Below, piece after piece: positions 26,396 through 35,874 of a stretch of DNA of 64,000 bases (positions are counted from its first letter, which is position 1; every line of letters starts with the position of its first letter). The DNA comes from Thermoflexus hugenholtzii JAD2. GTDB lineage: Bacteria > Chloroflexota > Anaerolineae > Thermoflexales > Thermoflexaceae. The notes under the pieces are model-generated. The model searched no databases and was not told where the DNA came from. It saw only the letters and a program-made list of their open reading frames with translations. Made by a program: the position numbers and the translations under genes. The stretch spans positions 1 through 64,000 of the forward strand of contig NZ_FYEK01000054.1 in NCBI RefSeq assembly GCF_900187885.1, written 5' to 3'.

Positions 26396-27161
26396 AGCGG
26401 TTCCGCTCCCGGATCCCCTCCGGGAGGCAGTGGGGCATCTTCTTCTGGCGATGGCCGACGATGAGGTCCTGCTGGGCCATCGGGACGCGGAGTGGGTGGG
26501 CTATGCCCCCATCCTGGAGGCGGACATCGCCATGGCCAGCATCGCCCAGGACGAGATCGGGCATGCGGTCCTCTGGTATTCGCTGCTGCAGGAGCTGGGG
26601 TGGCCGGACCCCGACCGCATGGCCTACTTCCGGGATCCCCCGGAGTTCCGCAACGCCACCCTGGTGGAGCTGCCTCGAGGGGATTGGGCCTTCACGGTGG
26701 TCCGCCAGTTCCTTTTCGATTACGCGGAGAAGGTCCGCCTGGAGGCCTTGATGAACAGCGCCTATCCACCGCTGGCGGCGGCGGCGACGAAGGTCCGCCG
26801 GGAGGAGACCTATCATCTGATGCACAGCCGGGCCTGGGTGCTGCGGTTGGGGGATGCCACAGAGGAGAGCCACCGTCGGATGCAGGCGGCTCTGGAGCAG
26901 GCATGGCCGCACGCCCTGGGGCTGTTCGAGCCGGCGCCCGGAGAGGACCTGCGGGTGGCGGCGGGGATCCAGCCGCCGGAGGCCGAGCTGCGGGCCCGCT
27001 GGGAGGCGGAGGTGCGTCCCATCCTGGAGGCGGCCTCCCTGAAGATCCCGGAGGCGGAGCCCGTTTACGGCGGGCGGATCGGCCGGCACACGGAGCACCT
27101 GACGGCCCTGCTAACGGATTTCCAGATGGTCGCGCGCTCCGGGATGGGGGAGACATGGTGA
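26367..27161 (+). CDS. paaC: 1,2-phenylacetyl-CoA epoxidase subunit PaaC
   Basis: PaaC is the ferritin-like structural partner of PaaA. The 264-residue product shows LLAMADDEVLLGHRDAEWVG, ASIAQDEIGHAVLWYSLLQ and KVRREETYHLMHSRAWVLRL. In characterised enzymes PaaC lacks the metal centre and only supports PaaA. Its stop overlaps the start of paaD. Confidence 0.94.
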   Translation: MASPSLKPNEAVPLPDPLREAVGHLLLAMADDEVLLGHRDAEWVGYAPILEADIAMASIAQDEIGHAVLWYSLLQELGWPDPDRMAYFRDPPEFRNATLVELPRGDWAFTVVRQFLFDYAEKVRLEALMNSAYPPLAAAATKVRREETYHLMHSRAWVLRLGDATEESHRRMQAALEQAWPHALGLFEPAPGEDLRVAAGIQPPEAELRARWEAEVRPILEAASLKIPEAEPVYGGRIGRHTEHLTALLTDFQMVARSGMGETW

Positions 27162-27664
27162 ACGACGGACGGGCGGACGGGCCGGGGCTGACCCGGGAGG
27201 CGATCCTCGCCGCGCTGGAGGCGGTGAAGGATCCGGAGATCCCCACGATCTCGGTGGTGGACCTGGGGTTGATCTACGACGTCCGGGTGGGCGATGACAT
27301 GGTGGAGGTAGACTTCGCGCCCACCTTTGTGGGGTGTCCGGCCCTGCACGTGATGGAGCGGGAGATCGTTGAGCGCATCCAGGCCCTGGGGGCGCGGCGG
27401 GTTCAGGTGCGGCGGGTATATCGGCCGCCGTGGACACCGGACCGGATGAGCGAGCGGGCGCGACAGGCGCTTCGGGAGCTGGGGATCGCGCCGCCCCAGC
27501 CGTCTGCGGGGGAGATCACCCCGGAGTTGCTTAAGGGGGTTCCGTGCCCCTTCTGCGGCTCCACGAACACGCGGATGGAGAACCTCTTCGGGCCCACCTC
27601 GTGCCGCGCGCTGTTTTATTGTGAGACATGCCGGCAGCCTTTTGAGGCTTTCAAGCCGCTGTAG
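27155..27664 (+). CDS. paaD: PaaD-like iron-sulfur assembly protein
   Basis: PaaD helps mature the epoxidase and is related to SufT/MIP18 proteins. The product of about 169 residues has an N-terminal DUF59 domain (VKDPEIPTISVVDLGLIYDV, FVGCPALHVMEREIV). The C-terminus has a zinc- or iron-binding part with CPFC and CETC pairs plus a lone Cys in GPTSCRAL. The ATG at 27155 overlaps the paaC stop. A GTG one codon later is possible. No paaE reductase follows, so electrons must come from a protein encoded elsewhere. Confidence 0.92.
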   Translation: MVNDGRADGPGLTREAILAALEAVKDPEIPTISVVDLGLIYDVRVGDDMVEVDFAPTFVGCPALHVMEREIVERIQALGARRVQVRRVYRPPWTPDRMSERARQALRELGIAPPQPSAGEITPELLKGVPCPFCGSTNTRMENLFGPTSCRALFYCETCRQPFEAFKPL

Positions 27665-27718
27665 GGTCCCGCGCGGGTGGGGATGTAGGCTCGTGCCTTT
27701 GTTTTCGGATCGTCCGCC

Positions 27719-29206
27719 TCAATGGGACTCCCCCCACCATACCTCCAGAAGCGGCCGTCCCTCCGTGTTCCAGTCTTCGGTGTCGGAGGACACGAAATAT
27801 TTGCCGCTGTGATAAGCCGAATCGGCGCTGTAGAGGATCAGCCGCAGCGGCTCGCCCCGCGCATAGGCCTGCGCGACTGCATAGGAGACATCCCAGGTGC
27901 GGGGAACGCCAGGCCACCCCGGCCACTCGAGAAGGGGATCCACCCAGGCGCCGCCGACGTTCTCATATGCCAGCGGCGCGTTGTTCCAGGTGATGGCCTC
28001 CTCATCCCAATCCGCCGAGGCGATCAGCACCTGGATCCATGAAGGCCGGGCCTGTCCGGGATCTCCGGCGTTGCCGAACTGATGGAGGGTGAGCGTAGCC
28101 GAGATGATCGTCTTCCCCCGCGGAATCGCGTCCAGAGGGAAGGTCACGTAATATTTAGCGAAGCACGGCCAGTCAGCGACATCGGATTGATTCTGGATGT
28201 TGAAGTCGGGCGCGTGGCCGTCGTTGCGGTTCCCCCATTCGTTCCAGATGTAGTATTCGTCGCCGGGACACTGGTTGGATGTAGTGCCGCCCACGTTGGC
28301 GTCCGGGACGAGGGGGCTGCTCCGCACAGGGCGGCGGATCCGGATGTAACCGGTCGGGACGGCGGTGGCGTGATAAGCGGGGAGGCCGAAGTGCAGAAAG
28401 CCCCAGCAGCTTGGGTCGTCCGGCGAGGCGGAGGGCGGCCAGGAAGTCTCCTCGAGGGATGGATCTTCTATGGAGTCCCGGTCATGAACCCGAACGGCCA
28501 GCCGCCAGATGGTCCCCTCGGGGGGCGCGGAGGTCAGGCCCAGGCTGGAAAAGGGGATGGTGAAGCCTATGGCCCAGCCCCGGTCGCTCTCGCGGTCGTC
28601 GTTCAGGGCATTTCCCCGCCAGCCCGGGACCGCGTTAAACGGAACGTGGATCGGCTTCCAGCCTTCGGCGCTTCCCCGCTCGACGTTCCGTCGAGACGGG
28701 CTGGGCTCGCTGTAGAGCTGGGCGACGAAGCGCCATGACGAAAGAGAAAGCCGATCGCCGCCGGAGGTATCCAGCAGGATTGTTGCGGCGTCCCATTGCG
28801 TCAGCGTCTGCGGCGTGGGGTTCTCATCATACCAGAGGTGACGGTCAAAGATAGCCAGGTAGATGAAGAGCTCGCGGGCGTTGTAGCCTACGCGGATGTC
28901 GGTATAGTTCCGCGTGGGGGAGACTTGCCCGAACCAGGCGATGGCGCTCTGCTCGAAGGGGATCAGGCCTTCGAAGTAGGGGGCATGAATCCGAGGCAAC
29001 ATCTCGAGCGCGCAGAGATCCCGGAGCGCAGGGGGGGCGGAAAGGGTCGGAGATGAGGACGGGAGCGTTCCTTCGGTCAAGGTGGGAGAAGGAGAGGGGG
29101 GCCGTCGCGAGAGGAGCAGCAGGCCCATCCCCATCAGCGTGAGGATGCCCAGCGTGATGAGCCATCTGACCGGGAGCGATCGACCTCTTCCCGTTTCAAA
29201 GGACAT
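27719..29206 (-). CDS. Secreted or membrane-anchored protein with CBM9/DOMON-like and DNRLRE-like domains
   Basis: The 495-residue product starts with an N-terminal hydrophobic anchor (about residues 14-33) and a Ser/Thr/Pro-rich linker. Residues about 65-260 resemble a CBM9/DOMON-type sugar- or haem-binding beta sandwich (ELFIYLAIFDRHLWYDENP, AATILLDTSGGDR, IGFTIPFSSLG). The C-terminal half resembles DNRLRE domains of extracellular proteins (KTIISATLTLHQFG, WDEEAITWNNAP, ILYSADS). Function is unknown. Carbohydrate or surface binding is inference. The start at 29206 follows AAGGAGGAG. Confidence 0.65.
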   Translation of the reverse strand: MSFETGRGRSLPVRWLITLGILTLMGMGLLLLSRRPPSPSPTLTEGTLPSSSPTLSAPPALRDLCALEMLPRIHAPYFEGLIPFEQSAIAWFGQVSPTRNYTDIRVGYNARELFIYLAIFDRHLWYDENPTPQTLTQWDAATILLDTSGGDRLSLSSWRFVAQLYSEPSPSRRNVERGSAEGWKPIHVPFNAVPGWRGNALNDDRESDRGWAIGFTIPFSSLGLTSAPPEGTIWRLAVRVHDRDSIEDPSLEETSWPPSASPDDPSCWGFLHFGLPAYHATAVPTGYIRIRRPVRSSPLVPDANVGGTTSNQCPGDEYYIWNEWGNRNDGHAPDFNIQNQSDVADWPCFAKYYVTFPLDAIPRGKTIISATLTLHQFGNAGDPGQARPSWIQVLIASADWDEEAITWNNAPLAYENVGGAWVDPLLEWPGWPGVPRTWDVSYAVAQAYARGEPLRLILYSADSAYHSGKYFVSSDTEDWNTEGRPLLEVWWGESH

Positions 29207-29377
29207 GAAGCTCCTCCTTGAGCCGGCGAATGCGCACATGGGTTACCATACCGACGCTTCAGCGCGGCGTCAAGGGGCGTGTGGGATCCGGCAAGCATCG
29301 GGAGCTCCGATGGGGAGCAAGCCGGGTGATGGGCGTCGGGGCCGTGCGCTCATCGGAGGACGATCCTGGGAGGAGAG

Positions 29378-30235
29378 ATGCGCACGGGGGATATGGCGAT
29401 CCTGCTGGCGCTGGGGGCCATCTGGGGGGCCTCGTATCTCTTTTTCGCCTTAGGGGTGCGGACGATCCCGCCGTTCACGTTCGTGACGGGGCGGCTGCTG
29501 ATCGCCGCCGCCCTCCTCGGGCTGTTCCGACGGCTCCGTCCGGGCCCCCGGGCGGATCCGCCCTGGGGGACCTATCTGATGATGGGGGTCTTCAACGCCG
29601 CGCTTCCCCACACGCTGGTCGCCTGGAGCGAGCGGACCATCGCCAGCGGGCTGGCGGGGGTGCTGATCGCCACCATGCCCCTCTGGGCCGCCGGGTTCAC
29701 GGTCATCGGGTTGCGGGAGGAGCGGCCCTCGCGGCGTCAGCTGGCCGGGCTGCTCCTGGGCTTCCTGGGGATCCTGGTCCTGTTGTTCCCGGACCTGCGG
29801 CGGGCGGCCCATGCGCATCTGCTCAGCGAGGGGGCTGTGGTAGCCGCTGCCATCTCGTATGCCGCGGCCACCGTCTATGCCCGGCGGGCGTTGCGGGGGG
29901 TCCCGCCGGTGGACGCGGCCATCGGGCAGCTGGGATGCGGTGGATTGATGGCGCTCCCCTTGAGCCTGCTCCTGGATCGGCCGTGGGCGCTCTCCCCGGC
30001 CCCGGAGTCCCTCGCCGCCCTGATCCTTCTGGCGGTCCTGGGCACGGCGATCGCTTACGTGATGTATTATGCGCTGCTCGAGCGGACCGGGGTGATCGGG
30101 GTTTCCCTGGTGGTGTATCTCAATCCGATCTTCGCGGTGCTCTGGGGGGCGCTATGGCTTGGCGAGCCCCTCTCAGGGTGGCTTCTCGCAGGCTTGGCAC
30201 TGATCCTGGCCGGGGTGTTTCTGGCCGGGCGGTGA
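29378..30235 (+). CDS. EamA/DMT-superfamily transporter
   Basis: The 285-residue product has about ten hydrophobic segments in two EamA repeats, with LLALGAIWGASYLFFALGVRTI at the start and VVYLNPIFAVLWGALWLGE in the second repeat. Proteins of this family export amino acids, nucleosides or other metabolites, and the substrate cannot be told from sequence. It stands alone, convergent with the PBP gene. Confidence 0.85.
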   Translation: MRTGDMAILLALGAIWGASYLFFALGVRTIPPFTFVTGRLLIAAALLGLFRRLRPGPRADPPWGTYLMMGVFNAALPHTLVAWSERTIASGLAGVLIATMPLWAAGFTVIGLREERPSRRQLAGLLLGFLGILVLLFPDLRRAAHAHLLSEGAVVAAAISYAAATVYARRALRGVPPVDAAIGQLGCGGLMALPLSLLLDRPWALSPAPESLAALILLAVLGTAIAYVMYYALLERTGVIGVSLVVYLNPIFAVLWGALWLGEPLSGWLLAGLALILAGVFLAGR

Positions 30236-30328
30236 GCGCCCAGACCGACAACCGATGGGTCCGGGCGCCCCTCGCGCCGGAGCGATCCGAGACCGCAAGG
30301 GATCGGCCTGCATCGATCCGGACTCCGG

Positions 30329-33109
30329 TCATGGGGTGGGCAGCGGCGTCAGCGGGAGCGTCGGCAAGGGGACCAGCGTCGGTGTTGGCGTGGGCGTGGC
30401 CTCGGGGGTCGGGGTGGGAAGCGGCGTGGGCGTGACGGTCGGGATCGGCGTGGGTGTGGGGACGATCCCGTTGTCCACATAGGTCCGCACTTCCCCGATG
30501 AAGGCTTGCCCGGCGCGGTTGAAGGCGGTCACCCGCAGGGCATACCACCCGGTGGGCAGCCCGGAGGCATCCCAGACGGTGATCTGCCCGTCGCGGACCG
30601 GCGCCAGATGCGGGCCGCTCAGCCACTGCCAGGCGACGCCGTCCGCCCCCACAATGCCCCACTCCACGTTGTAATAAGCGAAGTCCGGGATCCATACCGT
30701 CCCCTGCACAGGGACGATGCCTCGGACCACGGTGCTTTCGTTGGGCCATCGGATGATGACCTGGGGGATGGCCGCGGTGCAGACCTCGCTGGGCGGCTGA
30801 GGGATCTGACGCTGCTCGGCCCACCAGCGCCCTTCCTCGGGCACGATGTAGAACACCCGCTCGATGGGCGGGCCCGGGCAACCCTCGGCGTAACGCAGCC
30901 CGGTGGCCCCGTCCAGGACCACGAGCTGCCAGAGGTCATGCTCCGGGCCGGGCGGGGGCTGATCGGCGGCGAAGACCTCCACCCGCCGCCGGTCAGGGGG
31001 GCAGTAGGGCGAGGGCCGCGTCCCCGAATCCAGACAGATCTCCAGCTCGATGATCCCGGGCGGCCGGCGGAACTCCCGGGGCGGCAGGTTCAGGATCCGA
31101 TGGGCCTCCTCCATCACGTCATGCCAGACCGGCGCCGCGCCGGTGATGCCGGTGACCCCCTTCATCTCTGAGTTGTCGGCGTTGCCCACCCAGACCCCGA
31201 CCACCAGATCCGGGCTGTAGCCCAGCGTCCAATTGTCCCGGAAGTCGTTGGTGGTCCCTGTCTTGGCGGCCGCCGGCCGTGAGAGCTTGAGCGGGCTGTT
31301 AGGCCCGAAGGCGGCCTTGCGGGCCTCGTTGTCGGAGAGGATGTGGGTGATGAGATAGGCGTGCTCCGGGCGCATCACCGGCTGCCCCGGCGGCGGCGTG
31401 TATTCGTAGAGCACGCGGCCGAAGGCGTCGGTGATCCGACGGACCGGAACCGGGGGCACGCGCCGGCCTTCGTTGGCGAAGGCCGCATACAGCCCGGCCA
31501 TCTCCAGCAGGGGCACCTCGCCGCCGCCCAGGGTGAGGGAAAGCCCGTAATCCGGCCGGGTGAGGGTGGTGATGCCCAGATCCCGGGCCCGCTGGAGGAA
31601 GGCTGGCAGCCCCACGAAGGCCAGGGCCTTCACCGCCGGGACATTGTAAGAGTTCCCCAGCGCATAGCGCACGGTGACCGGCCCGTGGAAGCGGCGATCA
31701 TAGTTGACCGGCTCGTAGAATCGCCCCGGCCCGTCCGGGAAGCGGGTCGGCACGTCCCAGATCAGGGTGGCGGGGGTCCACCCCTTTTCGAAGGCCACGA
31801 GGTAGGTCAACGGTTTGATGGAGGAGCCCGGCTGGCGGGGGACGATAGCCATGTTGATCTGGCCGCCGTGGGCGGCGTCGTTGTAATCGGGGCTCCCCAC
31901 CATGGCCAGGATCTCACCGGTGCGGGGATCCAGGATCACCACCGCCCCGTTATGGACGTTCTTGTCGGCCAGCTGGGCCAGGTGCTCCCGCAGGACGCGG
32001 GTCGCCATCCGCTGGAGGCGGAGGTCCAGGGTGGTCTCCACCCGCAGCCCGCCCCGGTGGAGGGTCTGGGAATCCAGGCCGAAGGTCTGTTCCAGCCACT
32101 GCAGCACATAGAGGGCGAAATGGGGCGCCTCGGGAGCGGGGGAGGCGGCCGGGGGCTTCTGGAAGGGATACGCCTGCATCTCCCGGGCGGCGGCCTCTGC
32201 CTGCTCCGGGGTGATGAAGCCGGCCTCCACCATCAGCCGGAGCACGTCCCGCTGACGCCGCAGGGCCCGCTCCCGACCCTCCGGGGTGAAGGGATCATAC
32301 AAGGCCGGGGCCTGGGGGAGCCCGGCCAGGAAGGAGGCCTCCGTTAGGGTGAGGTCTTTGGCCGGCTTCCCGAAGTAGGTGCGGGCGGCGGCCTCCACCC
32401 CGTAAGCCAGGTTCCCGTAGTAGATGGTGTTGAGGTAGATCTCCAGGATCTGCTCCCGGGGGTAACGGCGGGGGATCTCCGCGGCCAGCACCGCCTCCTT
32501 GATCTTGCGCCGCAGCGTCCGCTCCGGGGAGATGATCAGGTTGCGCACCAGCTGCTGGGGGATGGTGCTGGCGCCGCTGACCACCTCCCCCTCCCGGATC
32601 GCCTGGTAGATCGCCCGGACGATGGCGATGGGGTCGAACCCCGGATGTTGCCAGAACCGGGGATCCTCGGTGGCCACAGTGGCCCGGATCAGCCAGGGGG
32701 AGACCTCCGAGAGGCGGACCAGCTGGCGGCGCCCGCTCTGGGGGTCGGCGATCTCCCCGATCAGCTCTCCGTTGCGGTCCGTGAGCACCAGCGAGGTGGA
32801 GAGGTTCAGGGCCCGCTCTTGGAGCGTCTCCGGCGGCGGCAGCTGCATGGCCACATAGACGTAGCCGGCCAAGGCGACCACGCTCCCCGCGGCGCCCAGC
32901 AGGATCAGGATCAGCAGCCCAGCGAGGATCCGGCGGCCCCAGGGACGGTGGGAGGCCCCCGGGGTGGCGCGGGGTGAACGCGGCGGCCCTCCCGACGGCC
33001 CTCCCGCCGTCGGCCGCGGCGGGATCCGCTGCGTGCGATCCCGGCCCGGCACCCACCAGCCGGCCGTCTCGCTCACATCCCCGGTCGGATGCGGCCAATG
33101 CTCGCTCAT
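30329..33109 (-). CDS. Class A penicillin-binding protein (glycosyltransferase/transpeptidase)
   Basis: This bifunctional enzyme polymerises and cross-links peptidoglycan at the outer face of the membrane. The 926-residue product has a Pro/Arg-rich cytoplasmic tail (1-60), a TM helix (61-85) and a GT51 domain with catalytic Glu148 in ATEDPRFWQHPG. The transpeptidase has SxxK (PGSSIKPLTY), the SYN triad and KTG (AAKTGTTND). About 200 further residues form an Ig-like region, and the end is a Thr-Pro-rich tail (about 884-926). Nothing suggests loss of function. Confidence 0.93.
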   Translation of the reverse strand: MSEHWPHPTGDVSETAGWWVPGRDRTQRIPPRPTAGGPSGGPPRSPRATPGASHRPWGRRILAGLLILILLGAAGSVVALAGYVYVAMQLPPPETLQERALNLSTSLVLTDRNGELIGEIADPQSGRRQLVRLSEVSPWLIRATVATEDPRFWQHPGFDPIAIVRAIYQAIREGEVVSGASTIPQQLVRNLIISPERTLRRKIKEAVLAAEIPRRYPREQILEIYLNTIYYGNLAYGVEAAARTYFGKPAKDLTLTEASFLAGLPQAPALYDPFTPEGRERALRRQRDVLRLMVEAGFITPEQAEAAAREMQAYPFQKPPAASPAPEAPHFALYVLQWLEQTFGLDSQTLHRGGLRVETTLDLRLQRMATRVLREHLAQLADKNVHNGAVVILDPRTGEILAMVGSPDYNDAAHGGQINMAIVPRQPGSSIKPLTYLVAFEKGWTPATLIWDVPTRFPDGPGRFYEPVNYDRRFHGPVTVRYALGNSYNVPAVKALAFVGLPAFLQRARDLGITTLTRPDYGLSLTLGGGEVPLLEMAGLYAAFANEGRRVPPVPVRRITDAFGRVLYEYTPPPGQPVMRPEHAYLITHILSDNEARKAAFGPNSPLKLSRPAAAKTGTTNDFRDNWTLGYSPDLVVGVWVGNADNSEMKGVTGITGAAPVWHDVMEEAHRILNLPPREFRRPPGIIELEICLDSGTRPSPYCPPDRRRVEVFAADQPPPGPEHDLWQLVVLDGATGLRYAEGCPGPPIERVFYIVPEEGRWWAEQRQIPQPPSEVCTAAIPQVIIRWPNESTVVRGIVPVQGTVWIPDFAYYNVEWGIVGADGVAWQWLSGPHLAPVRDGQITVWDASGLPTGWYALRVTAFNRAGQAFIGEVRTYVDNGIVPTPTPIPTVTPTPLPTPTPEATPTPTPTLVPLPTLPLTPLPTP

Positions 33110-33167
33110 GGACGGCTCCCCCAGCGCGGGATGCTCCGAAAGCGGCGTGGCCTTCTCTCCTCAATCC

Positions 33168-33860
33168 TTAATCCTTCAGCAAGCGTCTCACCGTCTCCCA
33201 GACGGCGTCGAACATCTCCGGCGTCAGGCGACCGGTCTGCGTGTTCTGGCGACTGGGATGATAGGAGGTGACCAGAACCGGCCACCCGGGTCCCAGGGGA
33301 TGCACTGCCCCGTGGCGGAAGGCCGGGCGTGGCCCCTCGTAACCCAGCTCCCGCAATGCCCGGATGAACCCCTCCGTGGCGATCTGCCCCAGGGTGACCA
33401 CGACCTGCAGGCGGGGGAGCGCCCGGAGCTCCCGCACCAGATACGGCCGGCACCGCGCCTGTTCCTCGGGGGACGGCTGGTTGTCGGGCGGTGCGCAGCG
33501 CACCACCGCGGTGAGATAGACGTCCCACAGGACCAGCCCGTCCTCCCGATGGGTGGAGGCCGGCTGGTTGGCGAAGCCGGCGCGATACAGGGCGGCGATC
33601 AGGAAATCCCCCGAGCCGTCCCCGGTGAACATGCGCCCGGTCCGGTTCGCCCCGTGGGCAGCCGGCGCCAGGCCCACCACCAGCACCCGGGCCTGGGGGT
33701 CGCCGAAACCGGGGACCGGCCGGCCCCAGTATTCCCAGTCCCGAAATTGTCGCCGCTTGCGCCGGGCCACGGCCTCCCGATAGGCCACCAGCCGCGGGCA
33801 TCGCCGGCAGGCGATCACCTCCCGCGCGATCTCTTCCAGGGATTCTCCCACCGATCCCAT
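33168..33860 (-). CDS. Uracil-DNA glycosylase, family 5 (UDGb)
   Basis: The enzyme removes uracil and other deaminated bases from DNA, important in hot environments. The 230-residue product has four cysteines for a 4Fe-4S cluster (Cys18 and Cys21 in ACRRC, and two near residues 118 and 133). It has the family 5 active-site block GLAPAAHGANRTGRMFTGDG and the intercalation loop SYHPSRQNTQTGRL. It is divergent from the slipin gene. Confidence 0.92.
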   Translation of the reverse strand: MGSVGESLEEIAREVIACRRCPRLVAYREAVARRKRRQFRDWEYWGRPVPGFGDPQARVLVVGLAPAAHGANRTGRMFTGDGSGDFLIAALYRAGFANQPASTHREDGLVLWDVYLTAVVRCAPPDNQPSPEEQARCRPYLVRELRALPRLQVVVTLGQIATEGFIRALRELGYEGPRPAFRHGAVHPLGPGWPVLVTSYHPSRQNTQTGRLTPEMFDAVWETVRRLLKD

Positions 33861-33964
33861 CCCTCCGGCTCAGGCTATCTGTAATTCTAATCCCGGACCG
33901 CCCCCCCTCCGGGTAAAATACGATAAAGCGGTCGGACGGCAGAACCTCGCGTTCGGAGGTCCCG

Positions 33965-34912
33965 ATGGAAACGTTGATCAGCATGCTGGTCCTGGTGCTC
34001 TGCGTCGGCCTGATCCTCCTCGCTCTCCTCGGCTCCATGATCCGCATCGTCCCCGAATACCAGCGCCTGGTGGTCTTCCGCCTGGGGAAGGTCATCGGCG
34101 CCAAGGGGCCGGGCCTGGTGATCCTCATCCCCATCGTGGACCGCGCCATCACCGTGGATCTCCGGGAACAGTTCCGCGAGATCCCCCAGCAGACCTCCAT
34201 CACCAAGGACAACGCCCCCATCGGCATCGACTTCCTGATCTACTGGCGGGTGGTGGATCCGGTCCAGAGCGTGGTGCAGGTGCGGGACTTCGTCTCAGCG
34301 GCGGTGGGGATCGCCACCACCACGCTGCGGGCGGTGATCGGGGACATCCTGCTGGACGACGTGCTGGCCAAGCGGGAATACATCAACCAGGCCCTGCGGG
34401 TGAAGCTGGACGAGGTGACGGAGCGCTGGGGGGTGAAGGTCACCGCCGTGGAGATCCGGGAGATCCAGCCGCCCCGGGATGTGCTGGAGGCGATGACCCG
34501 GCAGATGTCGGCGGAGCGCAACCGCCGGGCCCTGGTGACCGAGGCCGACGGCAAGCGGGAGGCGGCGGTGAAGGTGGCCGAGGGCGAGAAGCAGGCGGCC
34601 ATTCTCAAAGCGGAGGGAGAGAAGGAAGCCGCCATCCTGCGGGCCCAGGGGGAGCGGGAGGCGCAGATCCTGCGGGCGGAGGGGTTCGCCCTGGCCCTGG
34701 AGCGGATCTTCAGCGTGGCCCGCACCCTTGACGCCAACACGATGACCCTCCAGTATCTGGAGGCCCTCAAGGCCCTGGGGGCCAGCCCCGCCACCAAGTT
34801 CGTCTTCCCGATGGAGTTCACCCGGCTGGTGGCTCCCCTCTCGAACCTGGTGGGGGACGCGGGTGCCCGGGCCTCCGGGGAGGGCGCCGCGCCGGGCGGA
34901 GCTTCCGGGTAG
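33965..34912 (+). CDS. SPFH/stomatin-like protein (slipin)
   Basis: The 315-residue product has an N-terminal membrane helix (about 5-25) followed by an SPFH domain (RIVPEYQRLVVFRLGKVIG, LREQFREIPQQTSITKDNAP). A long charged coiled coil of AEGEKxAAILxAEGEKE repeats lies at about 195-240. Family members form ring-like assemblies on the membrane, often with NfeD or proteases. No NfeD gene is adjacent. folD follows after 14 bases. Confidence 0.9.
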   Translation: METLISMLVLVLCVGLILLALLGSMIRIVPEYQRLVVFRLGKVIGAKGPGLVILIPIVDRAITVDLREQFREIPQQTSITKDNAPIGIDFLIYWRVVDPVQSVVQVRDFVSAAVGIATTTLRAVIGDILLDDVLAKREYINQALRVKLDEVTERWGVKVTAVEIREIQPPRDVLEAMTRQMSAERNRRALVTEADGKREAAVKVAEGEKQAAILKAEGEKEAAILRAQGEREAQILRAEGFALALERIFSVARTLDANTMTLQYLEALKALGASPATKFVFPMEFTRLVAPLSNLVGDAGARASGEGAAPGGASG

Positions 34913-34926
34913 GAGGGACCCGGGGG

Positions 34927-35865
34927 ATGGCGGCGCGCATCCTGGACGGGCGGGCGATGGCGGCCCGCTGGCGGGCGTGGGTCAAAGCCCAGGTGGAGAC
35001 CCTCCGCAACCGCACCGGGCAGGTCCCCGGCCTGGCCACCATCCTCATCGGCGATCACCCGGCCTCCCGGACCTATGTCCAGGCCAAGCAGAAAGCGTGC
35101 GCGGAGGTGGGGATCCGCGCCTTCGGCGAGCATCTCCCCGCCGACGTGGATCCGGAGACGGTGCGGGAGCGCGTGCAGGCCCTCGCTGCCCGCCCCGAGA
35201 TCCACGGCATCCTGATCCAGCTGCCTCTCCCATCGCACCTCGATGAGGAGGAGATCCTGGGGGCCATCCCGCCGGAGAAGGATGTGGACGGCTTCCATCC
35301 GGCGAACCTGGGACGGCTGGGCTTGAAGGGGAAGGATCCCTGTTTCATCCCCTGCACCCCTCTGGGGATCCTGGCCATGCTGCGGGAGGCCGGGATCCCC
35401 ATCGCCGGACGCCACGCGGTGGTCCTGGGGCGCAGCCGCATTGTCGGGCTCCCCATGGCGCTGTTGCTGTTGCGGCTGGACGCCACCGTGACCCTCTGTC
35501 ACTCCCGGACCCCCGATTTGGCGTCGCTGACGCGGCAGGCGGATCTGCTGATCGCCGCCGTGGGGCGCCCGGGCCTGGTGCGGGGGGAGATGGTGCGCCC
35601 GGGGGCGGTGGTGATCGATGTGGGGATCAACCGGGTGCCGGACCCCCAGGATCCGCGGGGCTATCGGCTGGTGGGGGACGTGGCTTTCGAGGAGGTGGCG
35701 CCCATTGCGGGCGCCATCACGCCGGTCCCCGGCGGGGTGGGCCCCATGACGGTCGCCATGTTGCTGGTCAACACCCTCAAGGCCGCCCAGCGTCAGGTGG
35801 AGGGTGCCGCCTCCCCCTGGCTCCCCGTGAGCCCGGTGCCGGAGCAGCCAGGCGGGGTCCAATAG
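34927..35865 (+). CDS. folD: Methylenetetrahydrofolate dehydrogenase/cyclohydrolase FolD
   Basis: FolD interconverts 5,10-methylene- and 10-formyl-tetrahydrofolate using NADP. The 312-residue product has the catalytic YVQAKQKACAEVGI segment, HGILIQLPLPSHLDEE, PEKDVDGFHPANLGRL, the VVLGRSRIVGLPMA nucleotide-binding motif and the closing PVPGGVGPMTVAMLLVNTL. A Pro-rich 15-residue tail is extra. Convergent with the following methyltransferase by 9 bases. Confidence 0.96.
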   Translation: MAARILDGRAMAARWRAWVKAQVETLRNRTGQVPGLATILIGDHPASRTYVQAKQKACAEVGIRAFGEHLPADVDPETVRERVQALAARPEIHGILIQLPLPSHLDEEEILGAIPPEKDVDGFHPANLGRLGLKGKDPCFIPCTPLGILAMLREAGIPIAGRHAVVLGRSRIVGLPMALLLLRLDATVTLCHSRTPDLASLTRQADLLIAAVGRPGLVRGEMVRPGAVVIDVGINRVPDPQDPRGYRLVGDVAFEEVAPIAGAITPVPGGVGPMTVAMLLVNTLKAAQRQVEGAASPWLPVSPVPEQPGGVQ

Positions 35866-35874
35866 CGGAAGGCG

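Noticed and set aside
34240-35862. 540-codon - strand frame opposite the slipin and folD genes
   Set aside because: It covers two clear + strand genes and matches nothing recognisable.
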